Below are positions 48,528-59,700 of a DNA stretch of 64,000 bases, in pieces. The notes below the pieces were generated by a model. It had not been told where the DNA came from, ran no database searches, and saw only the letters and a program-made list of their open reading frames with translations. Both the position numbers and the translations under genes were made by a program. The stretch comes from Anthoceros angustus (lineage: Eukaryota; Streptophyta; Anthocerotopsida; Anthocerotales; Anthocerotaceae), in NCBI GenBank assembly GCA_010909165.1, contig VJWM01000116.1, positions 248,001-312,000 on the forward strand. Reading direction: 5' to 3'. Position 1 is the first letter of the stretch. Every line of letters starts with the position of its first letter.

Positions 48528-48710
48528 ATGCCAATCACATTATACATGAAGGAGACATATGCTGCCCAAACTTGTCTTATATGTAGAGGTCCATTTGAAG
48601 AGAGACAAGAAATAAGAAAACTACCGATGTGCCTTCATTTGTTTCATCGTAGGTGTATTAATAACTGTGGCCAACTTCAAGGAGTTATCCACTTGATAGA
48701 GGGGTTCTAG
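48528..48710 (+). pseudogene. RING-H2 finger fragment
   Basis: A short frame contains CLICRGPFEERQEIRKLP then CLHLFHRRC, i.e. C-x2-C-x15-C-x-H-x2-H-x2-C, the first six zinc ligands of a RING-H2 (E3 ubiquitin ligase) finger. The remaining Trp and C-x2-C pair are absent; the frame instead ends GVIHLIEGF. It is either one exon of a split gene whose partner I cannot find or a truncated copy. The 29-bp minisatellite lies directly upstream. Confidence 0.55.
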
Positions 48711-49300
48711 ATATAGAGGAAGCCTTTGTGCCCCTAGATGGTATGGTAAACATAATCATCAATAGTTGAAAATTGTACATAATATTTTAAATTTTAAATT
48801 TTATTATTTTGAATTTTGCTTAGGGAAGGAAATGGAGGGAGGAGGGATAGAGGATAAGAATATCTTTTAGTGATATAAATAATTGTTAAATATATATTAG
48901 TACTACTACTAGGACATGAGGACATGAGGAGAAAACTATTTGGTTACCCGCTTTATACAATGTTGGGTCATTGGTTGGCTCCTACCTTGGTCCTGGCTAG
49001 TTCCTTTTGCACATGCTTGAGCAACTCCCGATAGAGCTTTTCATTGATTTCATCACATCCAGCTACTATGGAGACAGCAAAAGCGTTGGAGCTAGACAGC
49101 AAACCAGGTGAAAAAATGTCTCCTAAGTGGGTCAAAGCCCAAAGATTCCCAAAACTAACTTGGAAGGTCGAGGCTACGAGTGAAGCAGCAAGGTGACCGG
49201 CGTCACACGGTTGTCAAACTCCCAACAACGCGGTTTGCGTTTGCTTCCTGCCGGCCGCGGCCGTCCCTACTGTAGCAGTCAGTCTCTCGTCCCTTGTGCA
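48711..49300. other. AT-rich spacer upstream of the intact germin-like gene
   Basis: No gene recognised. From about 49196 the sequence becomes similar to the promoter region of the array germin copies (CACACGGTTGTC...AACTCCCAACAACGCGG). Confidence 0.4.
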
Positions 49301-49308
49301 TAACCATC

Positions 49309-49316
49309 TATAAATG
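49309..49316 (+). promoter_or_regulatory. TATA box of the intact germin-like gene
   Basis: TATAAATG about 215 bp before the start codon. The array copies have AATAAATG at the aligned position (e.g. about 12595), and the copy at 52290 has TATAAAGG at 52033. Confidence 0.55.
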
Positions 49317-49525
49317 ACTCCCATCTTGCCCTTTCTCCTCACATTCTAGTTTCCGTGTTGCAGGCTTCCAAACATCTTTCCATCGGGTGAGCGCTGCTTC
49401 CACAAGGCCTACGATTACGGTGGGGCACAACCGGAAGATCTGTCGCAAACAAGCTTACCTTGAGGTAGTGGAAGCCTGCAAGCTGCAAGCTGCTCCTGTG
49501 CTTTTGCCAGTGTCGGCGGGCAACC

Positions 49526-50206
49526 ATGGCTCGCAATGTCGCAGCGTCGAATAATGTGAAGCTCACAGCCACGGCATTCCTGGCCGCGCTGCTCATCACT
49601 TGGATGCCCCACGTGAGTCTGGCAGCCGACGAGGACCCTCTGCAGGACTTCTGCGTCGCCCAAGCAGCAGGCACTCCCGCCATCAACGGCCTCGTCTGCA
49701 AACCAGCTGCTCAGGTGTCTGCAACCGACTTCAAATTCTCCGGACTGAACGCTCCGGGCAACACCGCCACCAAATTCAAGGCAGCAGTCACTCCCGCGTC
49801 TGTGGCTCAGTTCCCCGGCCTCAATACGCTGGGTATCTCGGCCGCCCGCATCGACTTCGCGGTGGGCGGGCTCAACCCTCCTCACTCGCACCCCAGGGCC
49901 ACCGAGCTGCTGTTCGTGGTGGAGGGCACTCTGGAGGTTGGATTCGTGTCTTCCAACGGCAACACGCTCTTCCAGCAGACGCTCAACAAGGGCGATCTTT
50001 TTGTGTTTCCCCGAGGCCTGCTTCATTTTCAGAAAAACGTTGGGTTCGCTCCAGCGTGGGCCGTCGCAGCCCTGAGCAGTCAAAATCCTGGAGTGCAACA
50101 GGCAGCTGCTGCTCTCTTCGGCTCCCCGCTGCCGTCGGATGTGCTGCAGCAAACTTTTGGAATTGATGACAAGACAGTCCAGCGGCTGGAGGCCAACCAG
50201 AAGTAG
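49526..50206 (+). CDS. Germin-like protein (intact copy)
   Basis: A secreted single-cupin protein of 226 residues; germin-like proteins are apoplastic, bind Mn, form oligomers and in some members have superoxide dismutase or other activities. The N terminus is a signal peptide ([16 protein letters not shown], cleavage expected near residue 33). The two conserved cysteines are Cys43 and Cys58. Box 1 reads [15 protein letters not shown] with ligands His120, His122 and Glu127; box 2 reads [16 protein letters not shown] with His167. No intron. It is the only germin copy in the window in which all four ligands are in one frame, and it has a proper TATA motif. Which enzymatic activity it has cannot be told from sequence. 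Confidence 0.93.
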   Translation: MARNVAASNNVKLTATAFLAALLITWMPHVSLAADEDPLQDFCVAQAAGTPAINGLVCKPAAQVSATDFKFSGLNAPGNTATKFKAAVTPASVAQFPGLNTLGISAARIDFAVGGLNPPHSHPRATELLFVVEGTLEVGFVSSNGNTLFQQTLNKGDLFVFPRGLLHFQKNVGFAPAWAVAALSSQNPGVQQAAAALFGSPLPSDVLQQTFGIDDKTVQRLEANQK

Positions 50207-52030
50207 ATGAATGGGACACCAATTGGGCCCTCACTTAGACAGTCCATCACCATAGCTTTCACTCACAGTCCAGGATGTCACACTTGGCACCTGCAGTGAT
50301 TATGTGAGTCTCGACACTTTGTACATTCCTGCCGGACCCGTGTACCCATGACTGACATTTTGATTTCATCCGTGACTGATCACGGCGGAGTGATATTTTG
50401 ATTTCAACACATTTGCAGCAAAAACCTTGGGCATGTAGGAATTGGGTTGATGCACGATAGCGGGGCGGGGGAGGGGAGGAATCCTATCAACTGGCCGTAA
50501 TAGAAGCAGAATTTGACGTACGCACAAGGCTAGGCTAGGAGCGATGCAACACCCGTTGCAAGCTTCAGAAATAGAGCGAACAGTTGCCAACTGACCAGGC
50601 AAGAATAGGGCCCAGACCAGACAATAAACCGCTACTTTCAGACCTCTACATGCAAACGGTTCAGCAAGTTCGAAATCGCAAGAGCGCACTTGTATGGATT
50701 ATGTTAGAGATTCTCCCATTGAGGGCCGGCAACTCCTTGTTATAACTTGCAGCTGGAAAATTGCAGTTGTTTGGAGTAGCTCACTTGGCTAGAGCTCATG
50801 TCTGAGTACTTCAAATATCGGAGGTCCAAGCCCTTCCTCCAGCTTATCAGTGCACCTCTTCTGCGATCTTGCATACGATTCATCCAATATCTTCGGCGGG
50901 GATTCTTGCATCTCCAGAAACTGGATTTCTGCAATTGGAGCATTGTCGCGACCAAGTTGCAGCGCCCATTTCCTGTCGGACTTCTGCAATTGGAAGCACA
51001 TAATATTTATCGAAATCAGGCGGGGAGCCACTTGAACATTATGGACATCCAACTTCCCTTTGCTGCACATTAATGTTGGTGACTTTCCTAATGTTGGTGA
51101 CTTTCCTATGGTATCATTTGTCACTTCCCTTCACTTACCCTCAGCTCATTGGGTTTCTGAAACATTTTGCGTTAGCCTTCAAACGACGGTGGGCAAGGCG
51201 CAGTACAAACTGCCGGTTGCCTGCAACCGGTTCCAGGCAACCGGCAACCGGTTCGTTCAAAATACTGCAAGCTTATCCAAGGTTCGAAGAAGGTGCGTCT
51301 ATGTAACAAATTGACTCGAAGGTTTTGGGTCTTGTGGTCTTGTGGGTGTAGAGAAGAAGAAGAAGAATATATTATAGACCGGAAGGTTTTGTGGGTCTTG
51401 TGGTCTTGTGGTCTTGTGGGTGTAGAAGAAGAAGAATATATTATAGTCTAACTTGGACGTAATTTTGCTGTCATAGGATTTGGTACTTAACAACTTGTAT
51501 CATAGTGTGCTTAAGCTACTTGCACCAAGGGCATCCACTCCGTTTAGACACTCCATCTACGTATCGATGGAAGATCAGGATGCTTAATAATGGCATTATT
51601 ATAAATGTGTGTCCATTGGCCAAAGTTACCCACTTTCAGAGCAGCTCGTGCTGTAGGTCAAGTGGTTTTCTTTCGTGGGGATAGTAGCTTTCTTTCGTGG
51701 GAATCAATTGGTGGTGTTTGGCCCTCATTCACGCAATTTCATTGATACTATTAATTAATTGAAGATTATTTGTATTATTTAAAATTTATCTTTATATTAG
51801 TTTGGATATTTTACCGCAATCTATGTAGTTATCATATTTCAGTCCCATGACGAAAATCGTTCTTAGTGGACTTCAATAAAATTCTTCTTCTTCTTCATAT
51901 GGACTAAATACTCCAAGTCAAGTTGCAACGCCACCGGCTTCACACGGTACATCGGGAGTCAAAGGCCCAACCACGCGCTTTGTTTCCTGACGGCCGCAGG
52001 ACTTCAGACTGCCGCAAGTCTATGGCCCAA
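50207..52030. other. Germin 3' flank and spacer
   Basis: 50207-50700 matches the 3' flank of the other germin copies. 50870-51075 resembles 53640-54023, i.e. the region around exon 1 and intron 1 of the SDR gene, so the duplicated block once reached that far. Near 51205-51255 AACCGG/CCGGTT motifs cluster. At 51310-51450 a GTCTTGTGG/AAGAAGAATATATTATAG block is repeated twice. No gene. Confidence 0.5.
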
Positions 52031-52032
52031 CC

Positions 52033-52040
52033 TATAAAGG
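52033..52040 (+). promoter_or_regulatory. TATA box of the germin-like copy at 52290
   Basis: TATAAAGG about 250 bp before the start codon, at the position aligned with the TATA motif of the intact germin gene. Confidence 0.45.
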
Positions 52041-52289
52041 ACTCCGATCTTGTGCCCTTTCTCATCACATCACAGTTTCTGTTTTGTAGGCTTCCCAAGT
52101 TCCTCTCATCCGACGAGCGCTGCTTCCTCCAGTGCGATCAGCAGAATCGGGATACATACTAGGCAGCTGAAGGCTGGGAATCCTGGTTTCTTGGGAGCAA
52201 GTTTTGGGTTCTGTAGCAAGCAAGCTGACCTCCAGGTGCTGGAATCCTGCAAGCTGCTCCTGTTCTGTAGCCAGTGTTCAGGGGCATCC

Positions 52290-52963
52290 ATGGCTCGTAA
52301 CGCTGCACCGTCGAATTTGAACCTCATGGCGGCCGCATTCCTGGCCGCGCTGCTCGTCACTTGGGCGCCCCTCTTGAGTTTGGCAGCCGACGAGGACCCC
52401 CTGCAGGACTTCTGCGTTGCAGAAGTAGCCACTCCCACCATCAACGGCCTCGTCTGCAAGCCAGCTGATCAGGTATCTGCAACCGACTTCACATTCTCCG
52501 GACTGAACGCCCCCGGCAACACCGCCAACAAATTCAAGGCAGCAGTCACGCCCGCCTCCGTTGCGCAGTTCCCCGGCCTCAACACGCTGGGCATCTCGGC
52601 CGCCCGCATCGACTTCGCGGTGGGCGGGCTCAACCCTCCTCACTCGCACCCCAGAGCCACCGAGCTGCTGTTCGTGGTGGAGGGCACTCTGGAGGTTGGA
52701 TTCGTGTCTTCTAACGGCAACACGCTCTTCCAGCAGACGCTCAACAAGGGCGATCTTTTGTGTTTCCCAGAGGCCTGCTTCATTTCCAGAAGAACGTTGG
52801 GTACGCTCCAGCGTGGGCCGTCGCAGCCCTGAGCAGTCAAAATCCTGGAGTGCAACAGGCAGCTGCTGCTCTCTTCGGCTCCCCGCTGCCATCGGATGTG
52901 CTGCAGCAAACTTTCGGAATCGATGGCAAGACAGTCCACCGCCTGGAGGCCAACCAGAAGTAG
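52290..52963 (+). pseudogene. Germin-like protein, divergent copy (single frameshift)
   Basis: The N-terminal half differs from the other copies at many codons (e.g. APSNLNLMAAAF, FCVAEVATPTING, ADQVSATDFTF) while remaining in frame, which points to past selection. Box 1 is intact. At 52756-52759 it has the same four-T lesion as the array copies, and from there to the C terminus it is nearly identical to them, ending at 52963. The change in similarity suggests gene conversion of the 3' half. As written it ends early at 52832 and loses box 2. Confidence 0.8.
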
Positions 52964-53795
52964 ATGAATTCGTTACTTGGAGGCTGAGGTAGCCTGCAAC
53001 ACATGGGCCCTCCGTTAGGCTGTCCATGACTGTATAGCATTCACTTACAGCCCAGGATGTCACACCTGAAGTGATCCTGCAAGACGTTGTACATTTCTGA
53101 ACTACTCGATTTGGGTAGTGCTGACAAGCATTGAAATGCCAAGTTTAGCTCTTGAAAGTGCGTTCGGAGACCGTCGTTTTAAGAAAGATCAGCCTGACCT
53201 GTTTACCGAGACTGATGTGGGGGGAGCCATCTGTTGGATTTAGGACATCTCCAGTTAAAACCTTGGGCATGTGGGACGTGGGTTGATGCACGATAGGAGG
53301 GGGAATCCTATCGGCGGGCCATTGAAGAAGCAGGATTCGACGTACACACAGGGCTAATCACGCCAAACAGGTTGCAAGCTTCAGAGATTGGGTTAACAAA
53401 TCCCAATTGGGCAAACACCAAATGGGCCGGACAAGAATTCAGAAACCAGACAAGAACTGCTGCTTTCAGACCGCTACATACAAGTGCTTCCACGTTGAAG
53501 ACTGCACTACGGGACTAAATTTCATGGGCCAGCAAAACATGTCCGAGTGCTCACGCACCCAAGTGTGGAGGGCAGCAGGTTCAAAATTTCAAGAGCGCAG
53601 TTCTAGGGGTTATGTTGCATATTGCCTCTTCAAAACATGGTGCAGTCTGTTTGGCGGGGATTCTTGCCACGTCCGAAAGTGGACTGGTGGAATTTGTGTG
53701 CGTAATCTTGGAAGCATCGTGGCCACCGAATTCCCACGCTTTCTGCTTGAAATGGCGACGGCCATTTCCTGGAGTACACGGCAAAGGCAGACGCA
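52964..53795. other. Germin 3' flank / SDR upstream region
   Basis: 52964-53640 matches the conserved 3' flank of the germin copies. The remainder should hold the SDR promoter. No separate gene seen. Confidence 0.45.
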
Positions 53796-55303
53796 ATGAG
53801 CAGGCTGCTCGCTTTGATTTTAGGGAAGGAGGGGAGAAGCGGGTTTGGATCTGCCTCCATAGCCGAGGAAGTGACAGCAGGCATTGACATCACAGGGCAA
53901 ACTGCCATTGTCACCGGTCGGTTGGGGACTTGTTGTCTTTGCACCTGCTCTTCAGGGATTTTCTTGCAAACACCTCAAGATTATGAACATCCAACGAAAT
54001 TCCCTTTGCTGCACTTGGGTGACAAACACCTGGGAACGAGATCATGTTGTCTTGCAGGGGGAGCGAGTGGCATTGGAGCAGAGACTGCGCGAGTTCTTGC
54101 ATTGCGAGGGGCTCAAGTGATCGTAGGAGCAAGAAATCTCAGAGCTGCTACCACCGTGAAGGACAATATTATCAAGAACGTCCCAAATGCAAAAGTGGAG
54201 TGCATGGAGCTTGACCTCAGCTCCTTGGGTTCTGTTCGGAAGTTTGCGGATCGGTTTCTGGCCACTGAACATCCTCTCAACCTCCTCATGTGAGTGGGCT
54301 TGATGGATGATGGCATGTTTCCTTGTGAAGAAACATATTCTCAAGTCAAGGAGTTTGCGTTTCAGAAACAATGCAGGTGTTATGATGTGCCCATTCCAGT
54401 TGTCGGCAGACGGGATCGAGATGCAGTTTGCCACCAACCATGTTGGTGAGTCTGCTCACCTGCTGCGTGGGCTTGTGCGTGAAGCTTGTGGTTCCTGACA
54501 CATCCAAGTGTCAACCCCAGGGCATTTCTATTTGACAAAGCTTCTTCTGAATAAGATGAAATCGACTGCCAAAGATAGTGGCATCGAAGGGCGGATTGTG
54601 ATTCTGTCCTCCTCTGCTCACACTTGTGTGTACAGAGGGGGGATCAGATTTGACAAGATCAATGCAGAGGACGGGTACAGGCAAAGCACGTCTTTCTGTA
54701 CTGCTTCTGCCAGCTTCGAGCACCTTATAATATCCTCCCAACACCCCCCTGCAGGTATAACGCTACTGCGGCATACGGCCAATCCAAGCTTGCCAATTTG
54801 CTCCACGCCAAGGAGCTGGGCAGGCGTCTGAAGGTGAGATGAAAGCCTTCTGCACACTGCAAGCAGGGTGCCATGGGACGTCTGGTCAATCCAAACTTCC
54901 TAAACTGCAGGAAGAAGGAGCCCATGTCACTGCCAATTCTGTACATCCAGGAGTTATCCACACAAACCTCATGAGACATAACCGAATAGCCATAGGTAAG
55001 CCTTCAAATCAACCTGGTCCTGCTCGGTTGTGAGAGGCTCTCTCGGTAGCTTGTCGATCCACCGGTCTGGAGTTTGCAGGCATTGGAGTGTGCTTCTGCC
55101 GTTGCCTGATGAAGACCATTCCACAAGGAGCCTCCACCACTCTCTACGTCGCCCTCCACCCAAGCCTGAAAGGAGTTACAGGCAAGTATTTCAATGACTG
55201 TAACGAAGGAAACGTAAGCAAGATGGCTGCCGACAACGATGTTAGCAGGACGCTGTGGGATTTCACGGAGCAGCTTTTATCACAGAAAGTAGTGACAACC
55301 TGA
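53796..55303 (+). CDS. Short-chain dehydrogenase/reductase, TIC32/retinol-dehydrogenase-like (7 exons)
   Basis: An NAD(P)-dependent oxidoreductase of the plant TIC32-like SDR group. Exons 53796-53916, 54058-54289, 54366-54445, 54521-54674, 54755-54833, 54911-54995 and 55080-55303 join in frame to 324 residues; introns are 75-141 nt. The Rossmann motif spans the first junction (AIVTG + [11 protein letters not shown]), followed by [18 protein letters not shown], the catalytic ILSSSAH and the YGQSK motif (Tyr and Lys), then [12 protein letters not shown]. For exon 4 a donor at 54675 (GTACAG) gives [14 protein letters not shown], which fits the family; a GC donor at 54681 would add two residues and is also in frame. 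Plastid inner-envelope TIC32 is the best-known relative, but this group also includes forms elsewhere, so location and substrate are open. Confidence 0.9.
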
Positions 55304-55368
55304 GGACCTGCCTAAAACCGCTTCGTCGAGAAACGGGAGGGAGTTCCGGCTACGTGCACACGATTCAA

Positions 55369-55441
55369 CACCCCCGGCGGGACTCGAACCCGCAATCCCC
55401 TGATTAGAAGTCAGATGCCTTATCCATTAGGCCACGGGAGC
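55369..55441 (-). tRNA. tRNA-Arg (anticodon UCU)
   Basis: A 73-nt cloverleaf on the minus strand: acceptor GCTCCCG/CGGGGGT (with two G-U pairs), D arm GCCTAATGGATAAGGC, anticodon stem TCTGA/TCAGG with loop CTTCTAA (anticodon TCT at 55408-55406). The T arm is GCGGG-TTCGAGT-CCCGC, with discriminator G. No intron. A and B box sequences are canonical. Confidence 0.93.
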
Positions 55442-56722
55442 TTTTGGAGATGATATCGTCAGATCTAAAGTTTATAAAACCAGCTAAACAAGCCTACTTC
55501 TCAATGAGTTCAGAGTGTGAATTCAATGTTGCAATGGATCCCGGGCAGAATTTGATGTGGTTAGCGTGGGCAGGATGTCTTCTATCCCGTGCACATCTGC
55601 CCGCCATTAGGGCATAGAGAGGATTCAAAACGAAGGGTAAACATAGCTGAATTTCTCGGATTTGAGAACGAAGACAGCTGTGGAGCACTAATTTGTTAGT
55701 TTCTAAGCGCACACAGATCATTGGCCTTGTTTGATCGAACAGTAGAAAGCGCAGTGACGTTGTATCCAGTGGCTATAAGTGGCGAGGAATGAATTTTGGT
55801 ATCATTTATCGTTTCCGTGAAGGAAAACGTGCTACGCTACTTGCACCACTGGCACCCTCCTTCTAAAGCCAAATGGACACCTAAAAATAATCACATAGAA
55901 CGTGCAGGAACGCAAGAGCGGGAGAGAGGTTGCAGCTTTCACTTCCAGCGTATCTCGTCGACTCGGACGCACCTGCCGAGCCGGCCCCTGCGTGCAGCTG
56001 CGTGCTGCAATCTTTGAGCTTTTGCGGGATGCACTCAGGGCTTGGATCCGCTCCCTGTGCTCACTTCTGCACGAGCCAGCAGCGTCTGCACAAAATTGGA
56101 TTCGGGGAGGAGGTCCACCGCGGCCCGGAGCTCCGTGGATATGGATGTGGATGTGGATGTGGATGAATTCACCCTCCTTGGATGAGGGCTCGCTGCGTTG
56201 GATGCCCTGAATTGCTCAACTTTTCTTTCCTGGACACCTTGGTGGATTGGTTTGTGCACCGGTGCCTGGATGTGTGGTGGGATCGGCGGTGCCGGTGCTG
56301 GGGTGTGTGGATCTGAGCTGCTGCTGTGCGTAAGCCCTCCTGAGGTGCTTGAATTGCTGGATCTGGCGGTTTCCTGCTTCTTGGTGAGCTCAGTCTGTGT
56401 TTTGCCGGTCCGTGTTGTACAGGGCCGCCGGAGCGTGGTCCAGGGGTTCGGTGGCCCAGGAGGCTGCGGCTGTGGAATTGCGGGTATGGTGGGACGGGAT
56501 TGCGGGTTGTGGGTGGTGCCGGGGCCGTGGAGCTCCGGAGGGAGGTTGCTGGCAGGAGGATGCTTGGGTAATTGCCCGTGACAAATGTGCCCATTCTCCG
56601 GTGGCGGATGGCTGCCTGCTGTGGATGTCGGGGGGCAGGGTTTTGCTGCTCCGTTGCTGGTCGGGGAAGAGGCATGTGACGAGGGAGGGCGCTGAGCTGC
56701 GTCCTGCGTGTTGGTCCCGGTC
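55442..56722. other. SABRE upstream region
   Basis: No gene recognised. The SABRE promoter and 5' UTR are expected here. A short GGATGT hexamer run is at about 56141-56166. The region from 56200 is GC-rich and open in several frames, but none shows a known protein. An in-frame stop at 56693-56695 separates it from the SABRE start. Confidence 0.45.
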
Positions 56723-59700
56723 ATGGATCCCACGCCGGATAAGCTGCTTTGGCTTCTGCTGATTGTGGCCATAGCTGGGTGGCTTGCCTTCAATTTCTCG
56801 GCTAAAGTGGTGGGGTTGATCTTGAAGAAGGTGATCGGGTTGGTGGTGCTCCGGTTTCGGTTGGCCAGCCTCGGGTGTGTGAAGGATGTCTTTGTGCAGT
56901 TCAAGAGAGGAGGAGTCGCCTCGATCTCAATTGGAGAGCTGCGGCTCAGGAGGCACAAGCGAGGGCTTCGGAGGCTGTGGGATTGGAGGCTGCAGCTGTC
57001 TGTGGGGGACATCGAGGTTGTGATGAGGAGCTCCCAAACGGTGAAGAAGACACCAGGGAAGTCTTCGACCAGGAGGAAGAGTTCGTCTGGTCGGACCATG
57101 TTGATGGTGGTTGCCAGGATCGCGAATTACGTCAACGTCTCGTTGACGGATATTGTGATAAGGGCAAGCGACGAGCCAAAGGTGTCGGTGGAGATCAAGG
57201 ATGTTGGTCTAGACCTTTGTAAGGTGGATGGGGCAGTGGTGTCTGTAGGCGTCAAGCTGGTTGTGGTACCTCTGCACGTGTACTTAGGTGACAAGCACGT
57301 TGTCACTGATGCATCTCTTCTCGCTGGTGGAGCTGTTGGCAATGAGGGACATCAGGCGACCATGGCCTGTATTCCTCCTGTCTTTACTCTGGAAAGTACT
57401 CTGGTGGAGAGCAGCCTGTATTACGATTCTGAAGCCGGGATATCGGTGAGACAGCTGGAAGTCGTATGTGGTAATGCTATTCTACATCTAGAGGAGGCAA
57501 ATCTTCTAGGGCTTCTGAGCTTGCGAGGAAGGAAGAGCTCAGCAGAGCCCCACGGTACCGTTGGTGTCAGTGAGCTCGGTGAAGGTAGTAAGGCTGGGGA
57601 CCCAGTGCAGGGAACAGAGTCCAAGAAGGGTTCAGCTGGGTCGCCTGCACAGCGTCGGGTGATAGTATTTCCTGAGCACCTGCGGTTTCATCTGTCTATG
57701 CTTTGTATAAACTTCAGCCAGAAAGAAAGTGCTTTAATTCTGGAAAACAGGGTAATGGGCATTCAGTTACAAGGTACGAGATGCCTCTCAGCTCTGGGTG
57801 GTCAGAAGTCGCAATTGGACGTTCAGGTGGATGTGGGAGGAGTCTATCTCTTGAGAGGAAAGCAGAAGGCTCTTCTGGAGATTTTGAAAGTGGCAGTGGC
57901 AGGTTGTTTGGAGGTTCCTTCAGAAGTGCAGGAGCCTGTGAAGCTTGAGCTGGATGTGAAGTTGGGAGGTTTGCAGCTTAACATGTTCTTGACAACTATA
58001 ATGCAGTGTCTCAAGTTTGGAACTGATCTACTATCGAATGGGCAGGGTAGTCCTAAAGTTGTTTCAGCAGATCACTCTTTGCCGACAAATGAAGTTTTAA
58101 AGTCGAAATTGACTAGGAAGTTTGTTTGGGGCTGTTCTTTCTCTGCTCCGGAGCTGGCAATGACGGTTTCAGGTTCAGATGACTCTCAAATTTTTCAATC
58201 CAGCTCCCAAACAGGTCACCTTTACTTGAACTCGATGACTTCCAAAGGACTAACGTGTCACTGTGAACTGGGTGAAATCCAAATCACGTCTGTTGAATAT
58301 GTATCAAGCAGATTAGGAAGCTGCCTGCCAGCAGAGGATGAGAATGACTGTTGTTGGATGAGGCTGTCTCACCTGGAGGTGGAATGGGGAGTCACTGAAT
58401 CCGATCCCAATGCTAAGTTGATGGTGGTTGTGAAGGGCAGAGTATGTGCATTGTTTGTCACCCTAGATCGTTTGCAAACCATCCTGCTTTGCAGCTCAGA
58501 CTTTGAGAGGTCATTGAAGCAGGTAGCATCTGCTATGCGGAAAAGCAGACCGAAGAGCAGGGGAACAGTTGGGCCTCGTAGGCGCAGTGGTCTTAGGAAT
58601 GTGAAGCTCAGATTGGATGGTTTTACACTTCATTTTTCTGAGCCCCACCAAGTACACAGCACGAATGTTCTGGATCCCAAGAAGTTTAATTATGGCGAGC
58701 CATTGGGTCAGATAATAATCACAAAGATGCCTGATGGGCGCCCTCGTGAAGCAAGGGTGTTTGCTGAGCTAAATGGCTCGGAGGAATCGATGATCAACTG
58801 TCAAGTGCTTGCTGAGATCACAAGCTTTGAATTCTGTATTGATAAGGATGCAGAAAGTATAATGGTGCACATCATTCGTGGACATGTTGATTATCAAGAG
58901 CTACAGCCTGAAGTACGTCCACCTGTTCATGTTGTTACCCTTTTATCAGCAGATGAAGCGTCGCTCTCTCTGACTCAGGGAAATCAAGCTCAGCTAACTG
59001 GATCGAAGGTCACTTGTTGTTGGACGCCAGATGTCCATCTTTTTGGTGGTCAAGTACTTTTGGACGTGAAGAATTTGCTAGATTTGAGGAAAAGGATCGG
59101 AGTTCGTGTTGGTGCATATCCTGTGGAACCCAAAGCAGTTGGTGAGATCTCTGTTGATATGGCAGGTAAGACGAAGGAGAATATTTCTGAACTGGACAAG
59201 CGTGGGAAGCCTAAACTGCGGCTGTCTCTTGGTATAAAGGGGTTTGGACTTACAGCTGATCTTGCGGATGGAGTTACGCTCAAGGTGCATGCTGATACCT
59301 TATCATCTGAAAGTGCAGCAACTGAGGTTTCCGTGGGAAATGTGGAAGTCCGTTTCAATAATTCTAAGGTTCTTGGGGCCTGCAGTCTGAAAATTTCAAA
59401 GATCCCCTTCATGTCAAGTGAAGCTTGCGAGCCCACTGCTGGGACTGTTGCTGTTGTTCAAACGAGGCAGGACTGGGAATGGGTTGTGGAAGGTAGAGGT
59501 GTCAGGTTGACCTTAGCATATGGGTTGCAGCTAAGAGCAATAGAGGATGCTGTCGAGGATATGTGGAGGGGGTTGAAGCTGGCACTGGCTGCTCAGAAGT
59601 CTAGAATACGTCCTGGGCAGCCAAGTCAACTGCCCAAACAAAAAGCAGCGGGATCCGCTTCTGTCGCAGCAATCAGGTTTGTCGTGGATGATATCTTAGC

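Noticed and set aside
54681-54754. GC-AG intron in the SDR gene
   Set aside because: A canonical GT donor six bases upstream (54675) is also in frame and gives a better match to the family, so the GC donor is not needed.
56035-57099. Minus-strand ORF of 354 codons rich in Pro, Ser and Thr
   Set aside because: It lies antisense to the SABRE start and its GC-rich upstream region, has low-complexity composition and no family features. The plus strand here encodes a recognisable membrane anchor and SABRE N terminus.
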